Origin: Lophius americanus
Lineage: Eukaryota > Chordata > Actinopteri > Lophiiformes > Lophiidae
Assembly (NCBI GenBank): GCA_037951165.1
Contig: JBBDHG010000011.1
Location: 2,755,001 to 2,819,000 of the forward strand
Length of the DNA: 64,000 bases
Reading direction: 5' to 3'
A model generated the notes under the pieces. The model ran no database searches. It was not told where the DNA came from and was given only the letters and a program-made list of their open reading frames with translations. The position numbers and the translations under genes were made by a program. Positions 1 through 13,074 of this stretch are shown here, in pieces (position 1 is the stretch's first letter; each line of letters opens with the position of its first letter).

Positions 1-3000
1 GTGTATTCTTCACAGCTTTACGCTTCAGCTCACATCGTTTTGCTTTTCAATCGCAGCAGTGCGTCTCAATCCCTCACAAACAAAACCAGTGCTTTGTGCA
101 CGGAGTCAAGGAGGATGACTTTGAAGGCAACACGTTCATTCGGTTTTTGAAAAAATAAAAGTAAAGCCATTCCCGCCTGTTGAGAAAACAATCACGTGAC
201 AGTGCATGTCTCATGTTTATCTGAATGCCTGAGATGAATAACAGAGGCAGCGTGAATTCTCAACTTTCCCCCACTGACTTATTTACCGAGTATTCATTTG
301 CTTTTAAAGCCTGCTACTCAGACACACCCTGAACTGTGCTGTGAACACGTGAACACATTTTTTTGCTTTGAAAAAATGTCTTTTATGATAGATATTCATA
401 TGATTAAACATAACTTAGATTCTTTATGATTTCACAGAGAGGACTAATACTCTGTCTAACCGCGGCCAAAAACTTTTTGGCATCAAGATTGAAGCCTCCA
501 CATGAACTTTTGATTTCCATGCGGTTTCTACTATTATTAGATACAGTATTATTTGTTTATAACTCTCGATTGCATGAACTAGTTGCCAAGGGAAATGGAC
601 AAATCATATTTGGATATTATGATCATTGCTATGCACTGTACTCCTATAGTTCATAGGGTTTTTCGGGGAGTGTGCTTAAATCACAGATGACAAATACTGT
701 AGGTTGATAAATAATTTTAAATAATGATCACACGATCCGATGATTACATGATCCGTCCATCAAAAATGTATTTTTAAGATTAAAAAAAAGGAAAAAAAGG
801 GAGTATGGTTTTATCCTGAGCAGTATTAGTGATCGGCTCGGACCACCGTAACCGATTGATCAGCAGAAGACGCTTAATGTCAGTGTTTTGGGCAATACTT
901 GAAAAAATTTTTTTGCTTCCAGCTTTTCTCAAATGATTGAATTTGCACAAAAAAAAGGGTTTGAGAGGGACACCTTAATTAACCTTAAAAAGCATGCGTG
1001 AATTTTGACTGAATTCTGAGCAGGTTTTTCTTGAGATGTGGATAGATTATTCCCCAAAACATTTGTGTTCAAACCGATGGACAAGGACTGTCCTGTCCGA
1101 AATCACAGGACGGTAAGCCTCCTATGACGGAGGCATACAAACAATTGTAATAATTATTTTGACCATTTCAGTCATTTTTCAGGCACAAATGCCAGACGTA
1201 AATATATCATCCTATCATCCAGTTTTCCCTTCATCGAGATATTAATGCTCCGGACATTGCCATATGAAATTTTACTATTGTAAGTGACTGGCGCTCTCTG
1301 TGGAGGGTCAATGGAAATGTGACAGCCAAGGAAGCCCAGAAAACGTACCGATGGGTAATCAATGATTGGAAAAACCCAGAGTAGGGTCATTTGTGCCTGT
1401 TCCAACATGAATGATGTTCAATGGTACAGAACGTGCACTAAGATTAGGTGGTCGCTTCGCTCAGAGGACAGCGTGTGTTAGCAAGATAACCTTGAACTTA
1501 AATTCTCTGCCTTATCTGGAGTTGTTAGAGAAGGAAACGCCCACTGCTCCACAAACTCTGAGACACTTAGACTATCTAAGTCTATGCTAGACGATTAAAC
1601 GTCTTATATTCCTCATACTGAGGGTTAAAGCAAGGTTTCATATCAGCAGGGCTTCCAACAGAGTCAACGTAGCAGAATTTTTTTAAGTGTGCCGATGGGT
1701 CTAACGATAGAGGGAATCACCAACCCGTATCAGTCCATTTGCTCTACTATACACCATGTCAATCAAATTAGAGCTCAATCAGCTAGTTGTTTAATCAATT
1801 TGTGTATCGCTCAAAAAAATGCAAATGCAAATATTTTGATACGTCATTTTCAAGCCAAACTTGGCCTCCATGGTCTCCAGCTTCTCAATTGTGAGCATTT
1901 TCTGCTATCAATTGTCCTATTCATCTTCTCACACTTTCACTGCTTTCTGGCATTTCATAGCGCATGTGATTTAAATAATCCATCAACGACTTAATTTAAA
2001 GAGGTGCAACTAAGGAGCTTATTTCTCCACTCTCTCAACCAAGAGGGTCGTGTTTTGACTGATGTTGGTTTGTCTGTTTGTCCACAGTACAGCAAAGATG
2101 GTTAGTGGGTGAATGCATAAGGTCCTGACAATGCTGACATCATCAAATCAACTAAAATTGCAAAAGATAGTTACACAACTTATCAAGAACTTCCATTACT
2201 TGCCTCATACATTTATCTCACATGCCCCTTTCTGCAGGTCACAACTTTAACATATGACTAACACATTACTGAGACCATGACTACGTGAATTACCTGCACG
2301 TTGAAACATGAACTATTTTACGTGTAATGCATTAGAAGAGTACCGTGCAGGGCACAGAGACCAGCATGCAACAGGTTTTGAAAGGAAAATCTCCGGAATA
2401 AGATAACACTTAATCTGAGCCATCAACTTCATAATAAGGCAGTGGTAGCATAGCAACAAGGGTAGCAGGGGCCAGCAGTAAGACGAAGACGGGAAGATGA
2501 CTGGTCATATGGTTTCATCCTGACCAGAGATCCATCATGCCTTCTCCCGATGTGTGTCATAAGGGGTAAGAAATTGTCAAACCAAGCACTTGTTCCAAAC
2601 TTAAGACACATGACAACAATGTGTGATGAGTGGCCACTCAGAGTGCTTAAAAGTCAGCCCAAGCGACAACATTGAATGGTGAAGTGAGCAAAAGTTTGAG
2701 AGAAGGACTAGTACAAGATTGCTCGTTAATTAGAATTTTAAATTCAAGACATAGCGTCGCACAGGTTTTACATATCATTGGGAGAGGAGAAACCATTGCC
2801 CTCAACTAATGCGGCTGTGATTCTCCTATTATTCCAGCAATGTATTTGTTCTAACTAAGCGTTTGAAGCTGATGGTACGTCAAATTTATCCCAATCTCAT
2901 TTTATGCGTCTGTGTGCATTGGCCATCGGGTGGATGCAGCTCGTACTTTTTAAAAATACATACTAGACGAGGGTAAAATGAGATTTAACATATCTTGAGA

Positions 3001-4411
3001 GCGTGCCTTGACTTAAAACGATTCATGGACAGAGGTCTGACTGCTGAATGTTTACAGCAGGAAACTTCTGAACGGATACATGATTCTCTGACAGGGTTGG
3101 GGAAAACCCATTTAAATATTTGAGTGGAGTTGGATAAAAGAGCAGTCAGAAATCTCTTCTTCATTTAACATTGCAAGAGAGGGGGAAGGATGTTGACAAT
3201 TACACAAAAATGTATTAAATAAAAGTTTGGAATATGTCCCCTTTTGCCGCCAAAACCGCTCTGCAGTGCACTGTTTGTTCTGACACATTTCCATCAGAAC
3301 CAGCACAAACTTTTTCAGAAATTTGTGCAACTGTAGCTCTTCCGTGGAATCAGACAACACTGGCATTAATGAGCCTTATAGAAGTCCATGACCCTCTCAC
3401 CGAGTCACTGTTTTTCCTTCTGTAGACCTCTTTGGTTGGTACTAACCACTGAAGACCAATCACCTAATAAGACCTGCAGCTCTGACGATGCTCTGTCATT
3501 TTTCCACCTTCGAAAACATCAACTAGGAGGATAAAATATTCAATGCCTAATATATCCCACGCACTTACAGATGCCATTATAACCAGATGATCAACGTTAT
3601 TATGACCTAACATGTTAGTGGTTTTATTGTTATGGCAAACCAGTATGTATGGAATCTGGATTAAGGTTTAATTTCATTAAAAGGAACTTGTGGGAGCTAT
3701 CCAATACATTGAGTACCAAAGTGACATAGCTTTAATTTTGTTGATTTCTTGATTAATTGTTTCATTATCATTATGTTTCTATAAAATATCAAGAATTTTT
3801 GACATGCCTCCATGAATGTTTCCATACAGTGAAGGCAACAACTACAAATTGCTTCTAAAAACTTCTAAATACACTTAACATTCATGAGAAAATCCCTAAT
3901 AACTCGTGCAAAATTTGGAGGAACTGGAGTTAATCACAATTCCCCAAATGCAGCTGACAGGACTATAAACTCTTGGGAGTAGTTTCTTTTTTGATTGAAG
4001 GTGCAATTTCCTTGCTGTCTCTTAGAATATTTTATGATACAACATGTTCTTTATTTGTTTATGTCTTAATCTTGTTCATTTTTTTGCACACCAACACCAT
4101 GTTAGTGTGATTTGCAACAGTGAATTAGTAGTGCAGCGTTCATCCCATTCCAAGGCCCCGGTTTGATGCCCTGCACAGAAATCCTGCAGAAACAGAGGTG
4201 GTGGGTTGAAATATCTCAACTACTCCTGTCCCAGACTTCATGGGGTCTGAGCAGATCCACGGTTGGAATAGAGGTTTATTCTGTCATAGTGCAATAATAC
4301 TTCTGTCCCCCCTCAAGTAGTACGTGACAGATGATGATCCGTGTGATTTCATTGATGTATTCCCTGATTAAAGAGCAGATGGCTTGCATGTTCTGTTATC
4401 ACGCGTGTACA
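1..4411. other. Presumed nrbp2-like intron 1, no exon seen
   Basis: This stretch lies 3' of the nrbp2-like first exon in its direction of transcription (minus), so it is probably intron 1. I looked for a second exon continuing the conserved NRBP N-terminus and did not find one. Apart from a Tc1-like relic at about 3228-3480 it is AT-rich, unremarkable sequence. Confidence 0.5.
3228..3480 (-). mobile_element. Tc1-like transposase fragment (minus strand)
   Basis: Read on the minus strand, this contains degraded transposase-like sequence of the common fish Tc1-like family whose termini carry an ACCGATCAGC-type end. Recognisable blocks are the tail reading cccttttgccgccaaaac on the plus strand and the stretch equivalent to the transposase HTH region. 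The reading frame is broken. Other relics of the same family lie at about 28.9, 58.6 and 63.9 kb. Confidence 0.6.
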
Positions 4412-4433
4412 CACACACACACACACACACACA
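4412..4433. repeat. (AC)n / (GT)n microsatellite
   Basis: A perfect dinucleotide run. On the minus strand it starts about 5 nt inside the intron that follows the nrbp2-like first exon, so the splice donor reads GTCGGTGTGTGT. Confidence 0.95.
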
Positions 4434-4438
4434 CCGAC

Positions 4439-4558
4439 CTGCTCTTTCCGTTTCTGCCATCGGCCGCACGGGCTCTCCTCCAGGATCTCACTTTCATCCT
4501 CGCTCTCCTCTTCCTTCCCCTCCGATCCTGATTTTCTCTCCGGGACGGACATCGTCAT
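4439..4558 (-). CDS. nrbp2: nrbp2-like first coding exon (gene partial)
   Basis: This is the first coding exon of a nuclear receptor binding protein (NRBP), a pseudokinase adaptor family. It encodes 40 residues with the family's signature acidic stretch and the block ILEESPCGRWQKR, which is nearly invariant in NRBP1 and NRBP2. It ends in phase 0 after KEQ, followed by a GT donor at 4438-4437. KEQ resembles NRBP2 (REQ) more than NRBP1 (REE), and the N-terminus is short as in NRBP2, so I favour nrbp2. Two in-frame ATGs lie close together (4558 and 4552). The pseudokinase domain is not in the window; the remaining exons must lie left of position 1. The family assignment is firm, the choice of paralogue is not. 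Confidence 0.8.
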
Positions 4559-5200
4559 TTTAACGCTGTATATCGCTAGATTCCAACCTCCTCCTCCTCC
4601 TCCTCCCGTCCTTCCTTCTGAGCCGTCTGTCTGCTGTGGATCAGACGTGCAGATCTCAGATCTGCGCAGTGAAGAAACCCCACGATGACACCAGCCGGTT
4701 ACCGCTCAAAACATCTTGCGGGGGAAAAAATTATGAGAAAATGGCGCTCCCCCTCCTCATCTAGAGAGAAAACAATCGTCGGCTTAAAGAGCAGTGTAAT
4801 TTAGACATCGCTGGGTCGCTGGAGGAACCGGACAGGGTGGAAAATATATCCCAGACTTCATTCGCCCTGCAGGCTGCTTGCGAAATGGTTTTCCGTTTAT
4901 CTGCCTCGCTCGCTGGAGAAAACCGGGAATAACAGCACAGCCCGTGCTGTGGAATAGTTCCAACTTAGTTCGATGCGTTCATTATTCGACACGGATTTCT
5001 CTTGTATGGCAGCTTTTTCGACCATCTTCCGCACGCGGCATTGTAGCTGTTGGTGAATCTGAAGCCGTGAGTTCCTGCCAGCCGCTGTGCGCAGAGGGAT
5101 GGAGTACCGTAAAGACGCGAGCACGCACGCACCGGGAATTTATGCAGTCACACAACACGGCCTGTCTGGAGGCTGTACCTAAAACATGTAGGCCCTACAT
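4559..5200 (-). promoter_or_regulatory. nrbp2-like 5' UTR and CpG-rich promoter side
   Basis: The sequence upstream of the nrbp2-like start is clearly richer in G+C and CpG than its surroundings. It has CTCC tracts near 4590-4608 and many CpGs between 4680 and 5130. This is typical of a housekeeping-type, TATA-less vertebrate promoter. I cannot place a transcription start. Confidence 0.5.
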
Positions 5201-6540
5201 TGTAGGGTATTTTATGAAGATGACCACAAACTCCATCTGGAGCAAATCACACTCTGGAGGCCTTACTTGGATTCATCAGATCACTAAATGAATGCGGATA
5301 AAGCAGTTTTAACCTTGTGTTTGTGTGGTCTGTTTTTCTTTATGCCCAGTGGAATCTTTGTTTTGGGTTGTGTTTGGATATTTTGTGTAATTTTAAGGGG
5401 GGTCTACTGCAACAGGCCCACTTGTATAATAATAACTATAAAAATCCGCTATATAATATGGTAATTCAATTTTTCCCGACTACCAGGGCCTCGGGCGTCT
5501 TCTGTGTTTTGTTTTTGTTCCATGTTCCAAGCCCAATCTTTACTCCTTGTTTTTATTGTGCTCCCTATATGTATTATTTTATCCCCTTTCCTCTCCTCTT
5601 TTTATTGATTATCTCATTGGTGTGAATTCAAAAAGGGGCCATCTCTAGAGCCACTTCTGGGTTTGAGGTTGATTTTATTTCACACATATCACAGCGCAGA
5701 TATCCATTATAAAAGAGAAGGATGAAATACTCATGATGCCTTGGCATGAGATTTTAATGGAAGAAATAAGTCAGAAGTTATTCATGTGTTCATGATTAAG
5801 TACAATTCTTTTTAATTGCATAACTGAGAAAAAGGCCAATATACTAAAGTAAAAACATTTAAAATCCTTTGATATAATCTGCCGAGTACATGGCACACCT
5901 GGAGAAACTTTATTTCAGGCAAAATCCAGATACAAAATTTCAACTTGTAACCATAGAAATAAAAAATGATTAAAAAGACAAATGTACCTAAACAAAATTT
6001 GTTGTTGACAAAAAAATTTGTATTGTATACAAAGTTTTAAGAAACAGTGGAGATGGTTTTTGAGTGATGTTGTAGAAACCCTGGCAGAATATAAACCATC
6101 CTTATAACCCTCTTCTCACTTTGTTTTGGCAGGGGCGGGGAAAAAATTGCTCCAAATGTAACTCCAAATAGCCTGCAGACAAGGGGAGTTCATGAAACAA
6201 CAGGCCCTTTCACACAGAAAATGTAAATGAAGCCCTCTGACATCACAAGATACCAACACTGAAAGAGACACTGGATTTTCCTGAAACTTTTCCGAAGGCT
6301 TCTAGCAGAGGATGACTTTGTATCATTTAAGTGCAGTGAGTATGTTTAAATGCTAAGGTAAGGATTTTTCTCTTGTTTTGAGACAGCAAGACCGGGCTTT
6401 GTGATTTTTTGCAAACTACACTTAAATGGATACCCATGAGACTGGATGGACGTATTGAGCATGATGCAAGATAGGAAACCATCAAATAAGGTCCTGAAAG
6501 GAGCTGGTGATAGTCCTCACAGAACCCACCGGTGAACATC
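5200..6540. other. No gene recognised
   Basis: AT-rich intergenic sequence. Short open frames here have no recognisable family and no supporting splice structure. Confidence 0.5.
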
Positions 6541-7177
6541 CAGGGTTTGGACATAGAACAGGTGAACTCATACAAATACCTGCGTGGTTACCTCAACAAT
6601 AAACTGGAATGGTCGGACAACACAGATGTCCTGTACAAGAAGGGCCAAGATGGTTTGTTCCTCTAATTGCACAATCGCACATCTACAGATGGTCTATTTA
6701 AATTCATATTTATATTCCATTGGATTCTTTTCCCTTTTTTCCCTTTTCTTTAGATTATCATGCACCTTATTCCTTTATTCTTATATACATGTGTATTTTA
6801 TTTCTTAATTTCCTCTTTTTGTTTTTTCTTAATTTCTGTCCTGTGTTTGTATATATATAAATATATATACGGATTGTGTATATATGTGTATGTATGTGTG
6901 TATATATGTTTCATATATATATTTATATGTTTATGTATGTACATCTATATATACCATATATGTGTATATATGTATGTGTGTATATATATGTTTCATATAT
7001 TTATATATATATATATACACATATATCTCTAGATGTTTTTCTATCGAGGTATATATATCTATACATGTTTACAGGATGTCCCATGATATTGTATGTCTTA
7101 ATTACTTTTTGTTACCTTCAGAATATGTATGTGAAGCTTCTGTAACAACTGAATTTCCCCTCTGGGGTTTAATAAAC
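6541..7177 (+). mobile_element. L2-type LINE 3' fragment
   Basis: The first ~110 bp encode the C-terminal part of a non-LTR reverse transcriptase; the plus-strand frame from about 6541 reads VNIQGLDIEQVNSYKYL, a block seen in fish L2/CR1-type elements. After a break it runs into the element's 3' UTR. It ends at about 7170 with the typical fish LINE end tttcccctctggggtttaat, followed by a CCTT microsatellite. The (TA)n run at 6850-7060 lies inside it. It is 5'-truncated and inactive. Confidence 0.7.
6850..7060. repeat. TA/TATG-rich low-complexity tract
   Basis: Imperfect TATATG/TATGTA repeats. The open frames across it are low-complexity Y/I/C strings and not genes. Confidence 0.85.
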
Positions 7178-7240
7178 TTCCTTCCTTCCTTCCTTCCTTC
7201 AATCCATCCTTCCTTCCTTCAATCCATCCATCCATCCAAA
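7168..7240. repeat. CCTT and CCAT microsatellite at the LINE 3' end
   Basis: Runs of CCTT, then CCAT, directly follow the LINE terminus. This is the usual tail of this element class. Confidence 0.85.
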
Positions 7241-9813
7241 AAGGGGTTGGATTCACCATTTCTTTCACCTCTTTCTTTAATATTTTAACAGGATTAAGGT
7301 TTTGCGGATGTATGCTCTATACGCTTTGTCGTTTTTGGACATTTTATGTTTCTACATGGTCATTTTACATGTTTATTTATTTGGTGACACTTTGAAGTAG
7401 TTTTGTATGTTTTTGTAGTTCCATTTGGTGGTCCTCTTTCATCTAATCTAATTATTTGTTGTACTTACTTTAAGATATGTCAAGAGTCACTGAATATGGT
7501 TCAGGGGCCAGCTGGCAGGTCCATTAATAAGACCAGGATTATACTCCCAGATTCAAAGACTGCTGCAGACACCACAGAAATGATTTTCTTCTCAGGTTTG
7601 TTTTTGAACAAGCAGGACAACCTCTATGGAAGTATAACTTCAATTTGAATGATTTTTATACAAAAACACTTTGTGTCGTGCTTTTGATAGACGATGTAAT
7701 TATTTCTCTTGAGTTACAGGGAGTTTATTTTTCAAAGCATGAACCAAACCAACAAAATATGCATTCACACCCAGAACACTGCAGCAGTCTCTAAAACTAG
7801 AACTGAGCCCAGGACCGGGAACCATAAGAGCCTGGCTGTTTCATACGTTAACAAAAAGATAAAGGGCCTTTTGTACCTTAATAAGGAGGGTCTGTTGTAC
7901 AATATGCCTCTGTTTGGAGGCCAGTGAGCGGATCAGAAAGGTGGAAATAAACCATAAAAACCTACTGATATTATATTTCTCAAACCTTTTTTGGAAAATG
8001 TTTCACCAATAAAGTGCCAATATGCTCGGTAGAATTTCTGATTCCACTAAGCCAGAATACGAGCAGTTTTTCATTCGACATTGCTCTATTTGCTCAGCAA
8101 AAGGATCTACTGGCACATTTTAATAACTATAAAATTCACATTCATTCCAAACAATGACAAGTTTCTACAGTTTGACAGTGAGCCAGAGTCAACAAACACC
8201 TCGAGTAACTTCAGACAGAATGTTATTTCAGGTTTAAAATTGATAGAAAATACATTTTATATCAACACAAAGGCTTATGTAATCAGAAATATCAAAATGA
8301 ATTAATATTAGCCTCATAGTAGGTGTAATTTTTGTACATGCTGAATCTGTTGAAGGAAGAAAGAAGCAAATTAAAGTCAGCGTTCCTAGACCCATCCTAG
8401 CTGAAGCTTGATTACAAACTACCCAGACCTTCGTGCATCAAATGAATAAAAATAAATTCCCATTTCAGATAAGGTGGATTATCTGGTACGGTCAATATCT
8501 AGCTTTAATCATGCTTTTTTTTGCATTGTGCTCACATGGCCCATATTCATATGGAAAGTAAATAATCCATCAGTTCAGTGAGCTCTACAGCAAAGAAGCT
8601 CAATCCAATCCTTCTTCTGTAACCGCTCTTCCTTAGCAGGGTCATAGGGGAAGGGTCTAGAACCTATCTCAGCCGACGCTGGGTAGGATGAAGGGCATTA
8701 CAGGAGAGAGAAGGAGACTAGAAGTACAGATTTATTGACATTGACAACAGACTGTCCCTGAAAGACTGACAACCTTGAACCATGTGGGAAAATCCTGATT
8801 GACAAGCGCTGAAAGGTCCCAGCTAACAGAGATAACGTTTGTAACAGCACTGCCTTTCTGTGGTTTGTATGCTTGAGAACCAAATCCAGACAATATACAG
8901 TATTCAATCTACAGTATACTACCAACGGTCATGCAGAGGCACTATAGTTTTGGCCTGAAGAATAGCCTAACAGATCATTCAGAACTTGTTCGCCATCTAG
9001 TGGTTCTGGTTTGAAAGTACATCTGGAGGAAAAACTGTAAAATATGCCACTTTGTCAATTCTATGGATCCCTTAAAGTCCCGAGAGAAAAAACAAACAAC
9101 ACTTGTGTGCTTAAGATAAGTAAATCGTACACAAGCTGATTTAATATTAATCCATAAATGTCTCTTCATGGACAAAGCCACAATTTAACATGCTGACCCG
9201 GACTTTCAAAAATTTACTTTCACTTCGAATGTCATACAATAAAGGGGAACTAAATTTGCATGACTGGAGAATGTGTGTGAGGATGTTGGAAGGTGCAAAA
9301 CAGTGAAACAAAACCATGATGTTGCCTGTTGGAAGAGCAGAGAGAGAGAGAGTGATTAGTCTACAGCATGGCCTTAGCTACCACCTGCAGGAAGTCACAG
9401 ATTTATGTCCCTACCAATAGGAAACAAGGGAAATAACAGAAATGCACCTATGAATGGTGATGCTGAACATTTTATGCTTGTTTGATTCTCTTCTTTAACT
9501 CTCAGAGAGCTGTAGTTTTGTTTTAAACTTGTTTCTTGGTAACTGGTTGTATCAAAACTTAACATTTCTGTGTTATATATTTCAATTGCTAAAAAAGAGG
9601 TCAGACTCTCATCTCAACTTAGTCTATATGAAATACGAATGTTTTACTGTTTTAAACTCTTTTATGTCCTCACCAAGAAAGAATATGTCGAGAAAAAAAA
9701 TGAGTATTTGCAAATTTTATGTTCGTTGGGACATTTATTAACTTAATATCTTAGACACTATAAATGAACCATAAAATATCATGACATGACATAAAAGATT
9801 CTGGTTTACATAC
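7241..9813. other. Intergenic, no gene recognised
   Basis: No gene supported. At about 8612-8700, in minus orientation, there is a degraded copy of the widespread fish repeat tail that reads ...agcggttacag (plus strand ctgtaaccgctcttcc). A short GA run lies near 9341. Otherwise unremarkable. Confidence 0.5.
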
Positions 9814-9903
9814 TTGGAAACAAGCCTTCCACTTCCAGTTGTTAGACAACACGAAGTCTCCCATGCGGAGCTCATCATTTTTGGAAATGAGGTTTTTGCT
9901 CAT
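9814..9903 (-). pseudogene. Orphan B-lectin exon (third lectin copy)
   Basis: An intact 30-codon exon equivalent to coding exon 2 of the two complete lectin genes. It runs from ATG (9903) to an in-frame CAA, contains SKNDELRMGD, and keeps an acceptor (ATGCAG before AATC-ATG) and a GTATGT donor. Homology continues upstream through intron 1 to about 10.13 kb. The third exon, which carries most of the lectin domain, is absent downstream, and I see no 5' UTR exon, so this copy cannot encode the domain. One residue differs notably: NNWKWK where the intact genes have NNGKW. Confidence 0.75.
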
Positions 9904-10135
9904 GATTCTGCATTGAAGATAAGACACTGATAAATGTTATTATCTTACATGGTATTAGTTATGCTATGTTGTGTGACAAACAGAATCTTACTGCTGTATG
10001 ATTATTATTTTAAACATTGTGTCAACCGTAAACTTCAATGATTCATGCATTTAAATAATCCTCTACAGTCATGTGTGAATCCATCATCGTGAATGTTAAA
10101 GTATTGAATACTTGCACTTGCAATTTTGATATACA
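9904..10135 (-). pseudogene. Lectin intron 1 remnant attached to the orphan exon
   Basis: About 230 bp matches intron 1 of the 16-17 kb lectin gene: an ATTTAAATAATC block, a TGTGTGAATCCATCAT block and the AAGTATT end next to the lost exon 1. This shows the fragment is a decayed gene copy and not an isolated exon capture. Confidence 0.55.
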
Positions 10136-10389
10136 CTGTATAATGAAAAGAATAAAGATCTTATCTTATCTAAGAAAGTATAATTTTCATGCTTTTGAGG
10201 AAGAATGCCATAAAAATAGTGATTAATGAATACATTTTGTTTAATGATTTCTGAAGACGGGTCCAGTCACATATGGAGTTAAAATGGACACAGCATTCCA
10301 TTAAAAGAACATTAGACCTACGGTCAAGAGTGGAGATGTTCGTCTTGTGCTGAAAAGATGTTTTAATGCTTGAGAGTCAGAACGACTGG

Positions 10390-10610
10390 CATTAATGGCT
10401 CGTCACTGTGAGTTGAAGCTCAAAATCAACTGTTTCATGTAGAAAGAGTCACTATCAGTTACCATCAGTAACAGAGTAGGTCCACCTCTGACTGGATCAG
10501 TAGGAATAAAAGTTTTTGGGTGGCCAACATTCCCCCACAGTGATGTCAGAGAATGATCTCCAGTCATTACAGGCGTTTCGTTGCATTTGTTTGCTTCTAA
10601 AGATGGAACA
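10390..10610 (-). repeat. Interspersed repeat fragment (minus)
   Basis: This resembles, in opposite orientation, the two repeat copies at 23.56-23.90 and 24.17-24.54 kb: a block around ACTGTGGGGGAATTTG and a block of the form ggtccacctctgactgg. It is a common fish dispersed repeat, probably DNA-transposon derived. I cannot name the family. Confidence 0.5.
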
Positions 10611-11066
10611 GCTAATGTGCTTTTTTCACACTGGGGATTTTTCCGTATTGGATAACCGTTTTACATGATTAATAAAATAATCATGTAAAACTTTTTAATG
10701 TTGAATTGCAGTTCAAATTCCTATAGTTTATTATTTTTCACAGCACTGGACACTCATCAAACCACCAATGTACGATATAGATTAGAAGGTAAGGACTATA
10801 TTCTAAACTAAAGAATATATTCTAGAATATAGAAAATATGGATCTATACTTTATTTGTCCGAGATGAAGAAATAAAATATAGATATAGAATGTAGAAGAA
10901 AGGGAATAAAAATAATGATACAGTAACGGTGCATAGAGCCAATTCAGGCATTAGCTGTCAGTCCAGTGTGAGGGAGGAGTAAAACATTAAGGTGAGTGGG
11001 GCAAATGGGCTGCAGGATTATCAAATATAACTTAGATAATAGGTGAAAAAAAGCTTTGTGATATGA

Positions 11067-11287
<221 letters not shown>

Positions 11288-11499
11288 TGAAATACACCAG
11301 TGACTGGTGATCCTGACTATTACCCATGTGGTAAAACAGAAATCAGACCAAAATGTTTTACTTTGCTTTAACTTTGTTTAGGAAACTTGAAGGAAAATTA
11401 AAATTGATTTTACAACAAATCCCAGTGAGACTGTGTTGTGTGTGAAACCCAGAACTCTGTAACCAACCGTTCATCTATCTCACTACACGCCGGGCGTGT

Positions 11500-11700
11500 T
11501 CCTCTAATTGCACTATTGCACATCTGCAGTTGGTCGATTTAAATTCATATTTACATAGCATTGGAGATCGGGCTTTTTTCCCTTTGGTCCCTTTTCTTTA
11601 CATTTGCATGCACTTTATTCCTTTATTCTTATATACTTGTGTATTTTATTTATTCATTTTGTTATTTCTTCATTTCTGTCCTGTTTAATAAAAGTCGTTT
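11500..11700 (+). mobile_element. LINE 3' UTR fragment, second copy
   Basis: This matches the 3' UTR of the LINE at 6.65-6.83 kb: the TTCCTCTAATTGCAC block, TATTTAAATTCATATTTA-like block and TTCCTTTATTCTTATATAC block recur in order. No coding part remains. Confidence 0.65.
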
Positions 11701-12439
11701 GACCCCTTTTAATGAAGCCCAACATTATATGGAAGAAAGAAAGAAAATAAATCTATATATTTCATTTTGTCATTTTTTTCAATTCGTAGACGGATTTATT
11801 GAAAAAGTCTAAATAAGAAATATCGGTCAAATATTGAGGACTCCTCTTTGAAAAACAGAAAGCAACTCACTTTTTTGTTATTTATCCAGTGAAGAGGCTT
11901 TACTGTCACACTGTCACACATAGATTTGGTGTCAAAAGGTAATATTTTTGAATTATTCCTCTTTAAATGACACCAAATATGCCAAGACGTTTACAGAAAC
12001 CACTTTACTCCATATCTATTCTTTGTGTGCAATATTGACTCTAAGCGTAAGAGTAAACATGCAATGTTATCACAAAGCAAATCGGAAACTTCTGTGGAAG
12101 TTAGATAACTTGGAAAACACATAAAATTGTATGTGGCAGTATTTGAGGATTACTGATTGTCACACAGTTTATTGCAAAGTTTACTGGTCAGTTCTGTGGA
12201 ACCTATTCCTGATTTAAACTGTTGTATTCCTAACAGGACTTTGCAAAAGTAGGAATCAAGAAAAATGCCTGCATCCAGATTCAAGGCCTACATTATGATA
12301 CAGGAATAAGACATTTCAATACGGAATGATTGGATACGACTGGAACCATTCATGTCCTGCTCAGCTGTTTGATTGAGCACATTTTGAGTCACTATTTCTG
12401 ATTGAAAATGTGTGGCACTTGATTTAACCTGCCTATGAT

Positions 12440-12570
12440 ATGTTCCAGCGACATGCATGTATATGCTAAAGAGTAAGGGTCCGAGGAAGGAGCCCTGGAG
12501 GACCCCATATGTCAAAGGGGTCACTGAGGAGGAGACATTAACAATTTTCCATGCATACAGAATGTCATAA
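12440..12570 (-). mobile_element. Reverse-transcriptase fragment (LINE)
   Basis: The minus frame reads GVLQGSFLGPLLFSIYM, which is the RT motif (usually P-Q-G-S-x-L-G-P-L-L-F) of L2/CR1-type LINEs. It is a short, isolated relic, duplicated on the plus strand at about 20.83-20.95 kb. Confidence 0.75.
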
Positions 12571-13074
12571 TTAAACAATTTTATCAGTATGATGTCATTC
12601 TTTACTTTTTAAAACATGCTTGACCAAATGATTTTTCTTTTTATGGTAAAAATACAGTGTCTTACTTATAATTTAATAAAAAAATGCAATATGACAGGAA
12701 ATACATTTCAACAGCTTTTCTGTTGTTGAGGACATTTAAGGGTTAAAGTGACATATGTGTCCTAAAAAACTACAATATTGGAGGACTTTTCAAGTTTATA
12801 TTTTTTGTATATTTTTTGCAAACGGCACCAGTTATGGGAAAAAACAAACAAACAATTGAATTGTTCCATAACTGCATGTTTTTGTGTTTATTGTTTTGCA
12901 GATAGTCAAATAATCTAATGTATTCAGTCATTCATTCATGAGTCAGACTGAGACAACAATTTTAGATACTTTAACTTTACTTGAAAATATACATTTTCTC
13001 CGACTTTATACCTAACTATAGACATTGTACTCTACAATGTTCCAAAGCCAAATGTTTTTGGACACATCAGAACT

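Noticed and set aside
4878..5291. 137-codon open frame on the plus strand
   Set aside because: Lies in the CpG-rich promoter side of the nrbp2-like gene; no domain, no splice or codon signature. Long frames are expected in GC-richer DNA.
6760..7288. Long overlapping frames over TA-rich DNA
   Set aside because: Low-complexity Y/I/C strings from (TA)n and TATG repeats inside a LINE 3' UTR.
7403..7927. Two adjacent open frames (7403-7648 and 7709-7927)
   Set aside because: No family recognised, no compatible splice sites between them, and composition like the flanking spacer.
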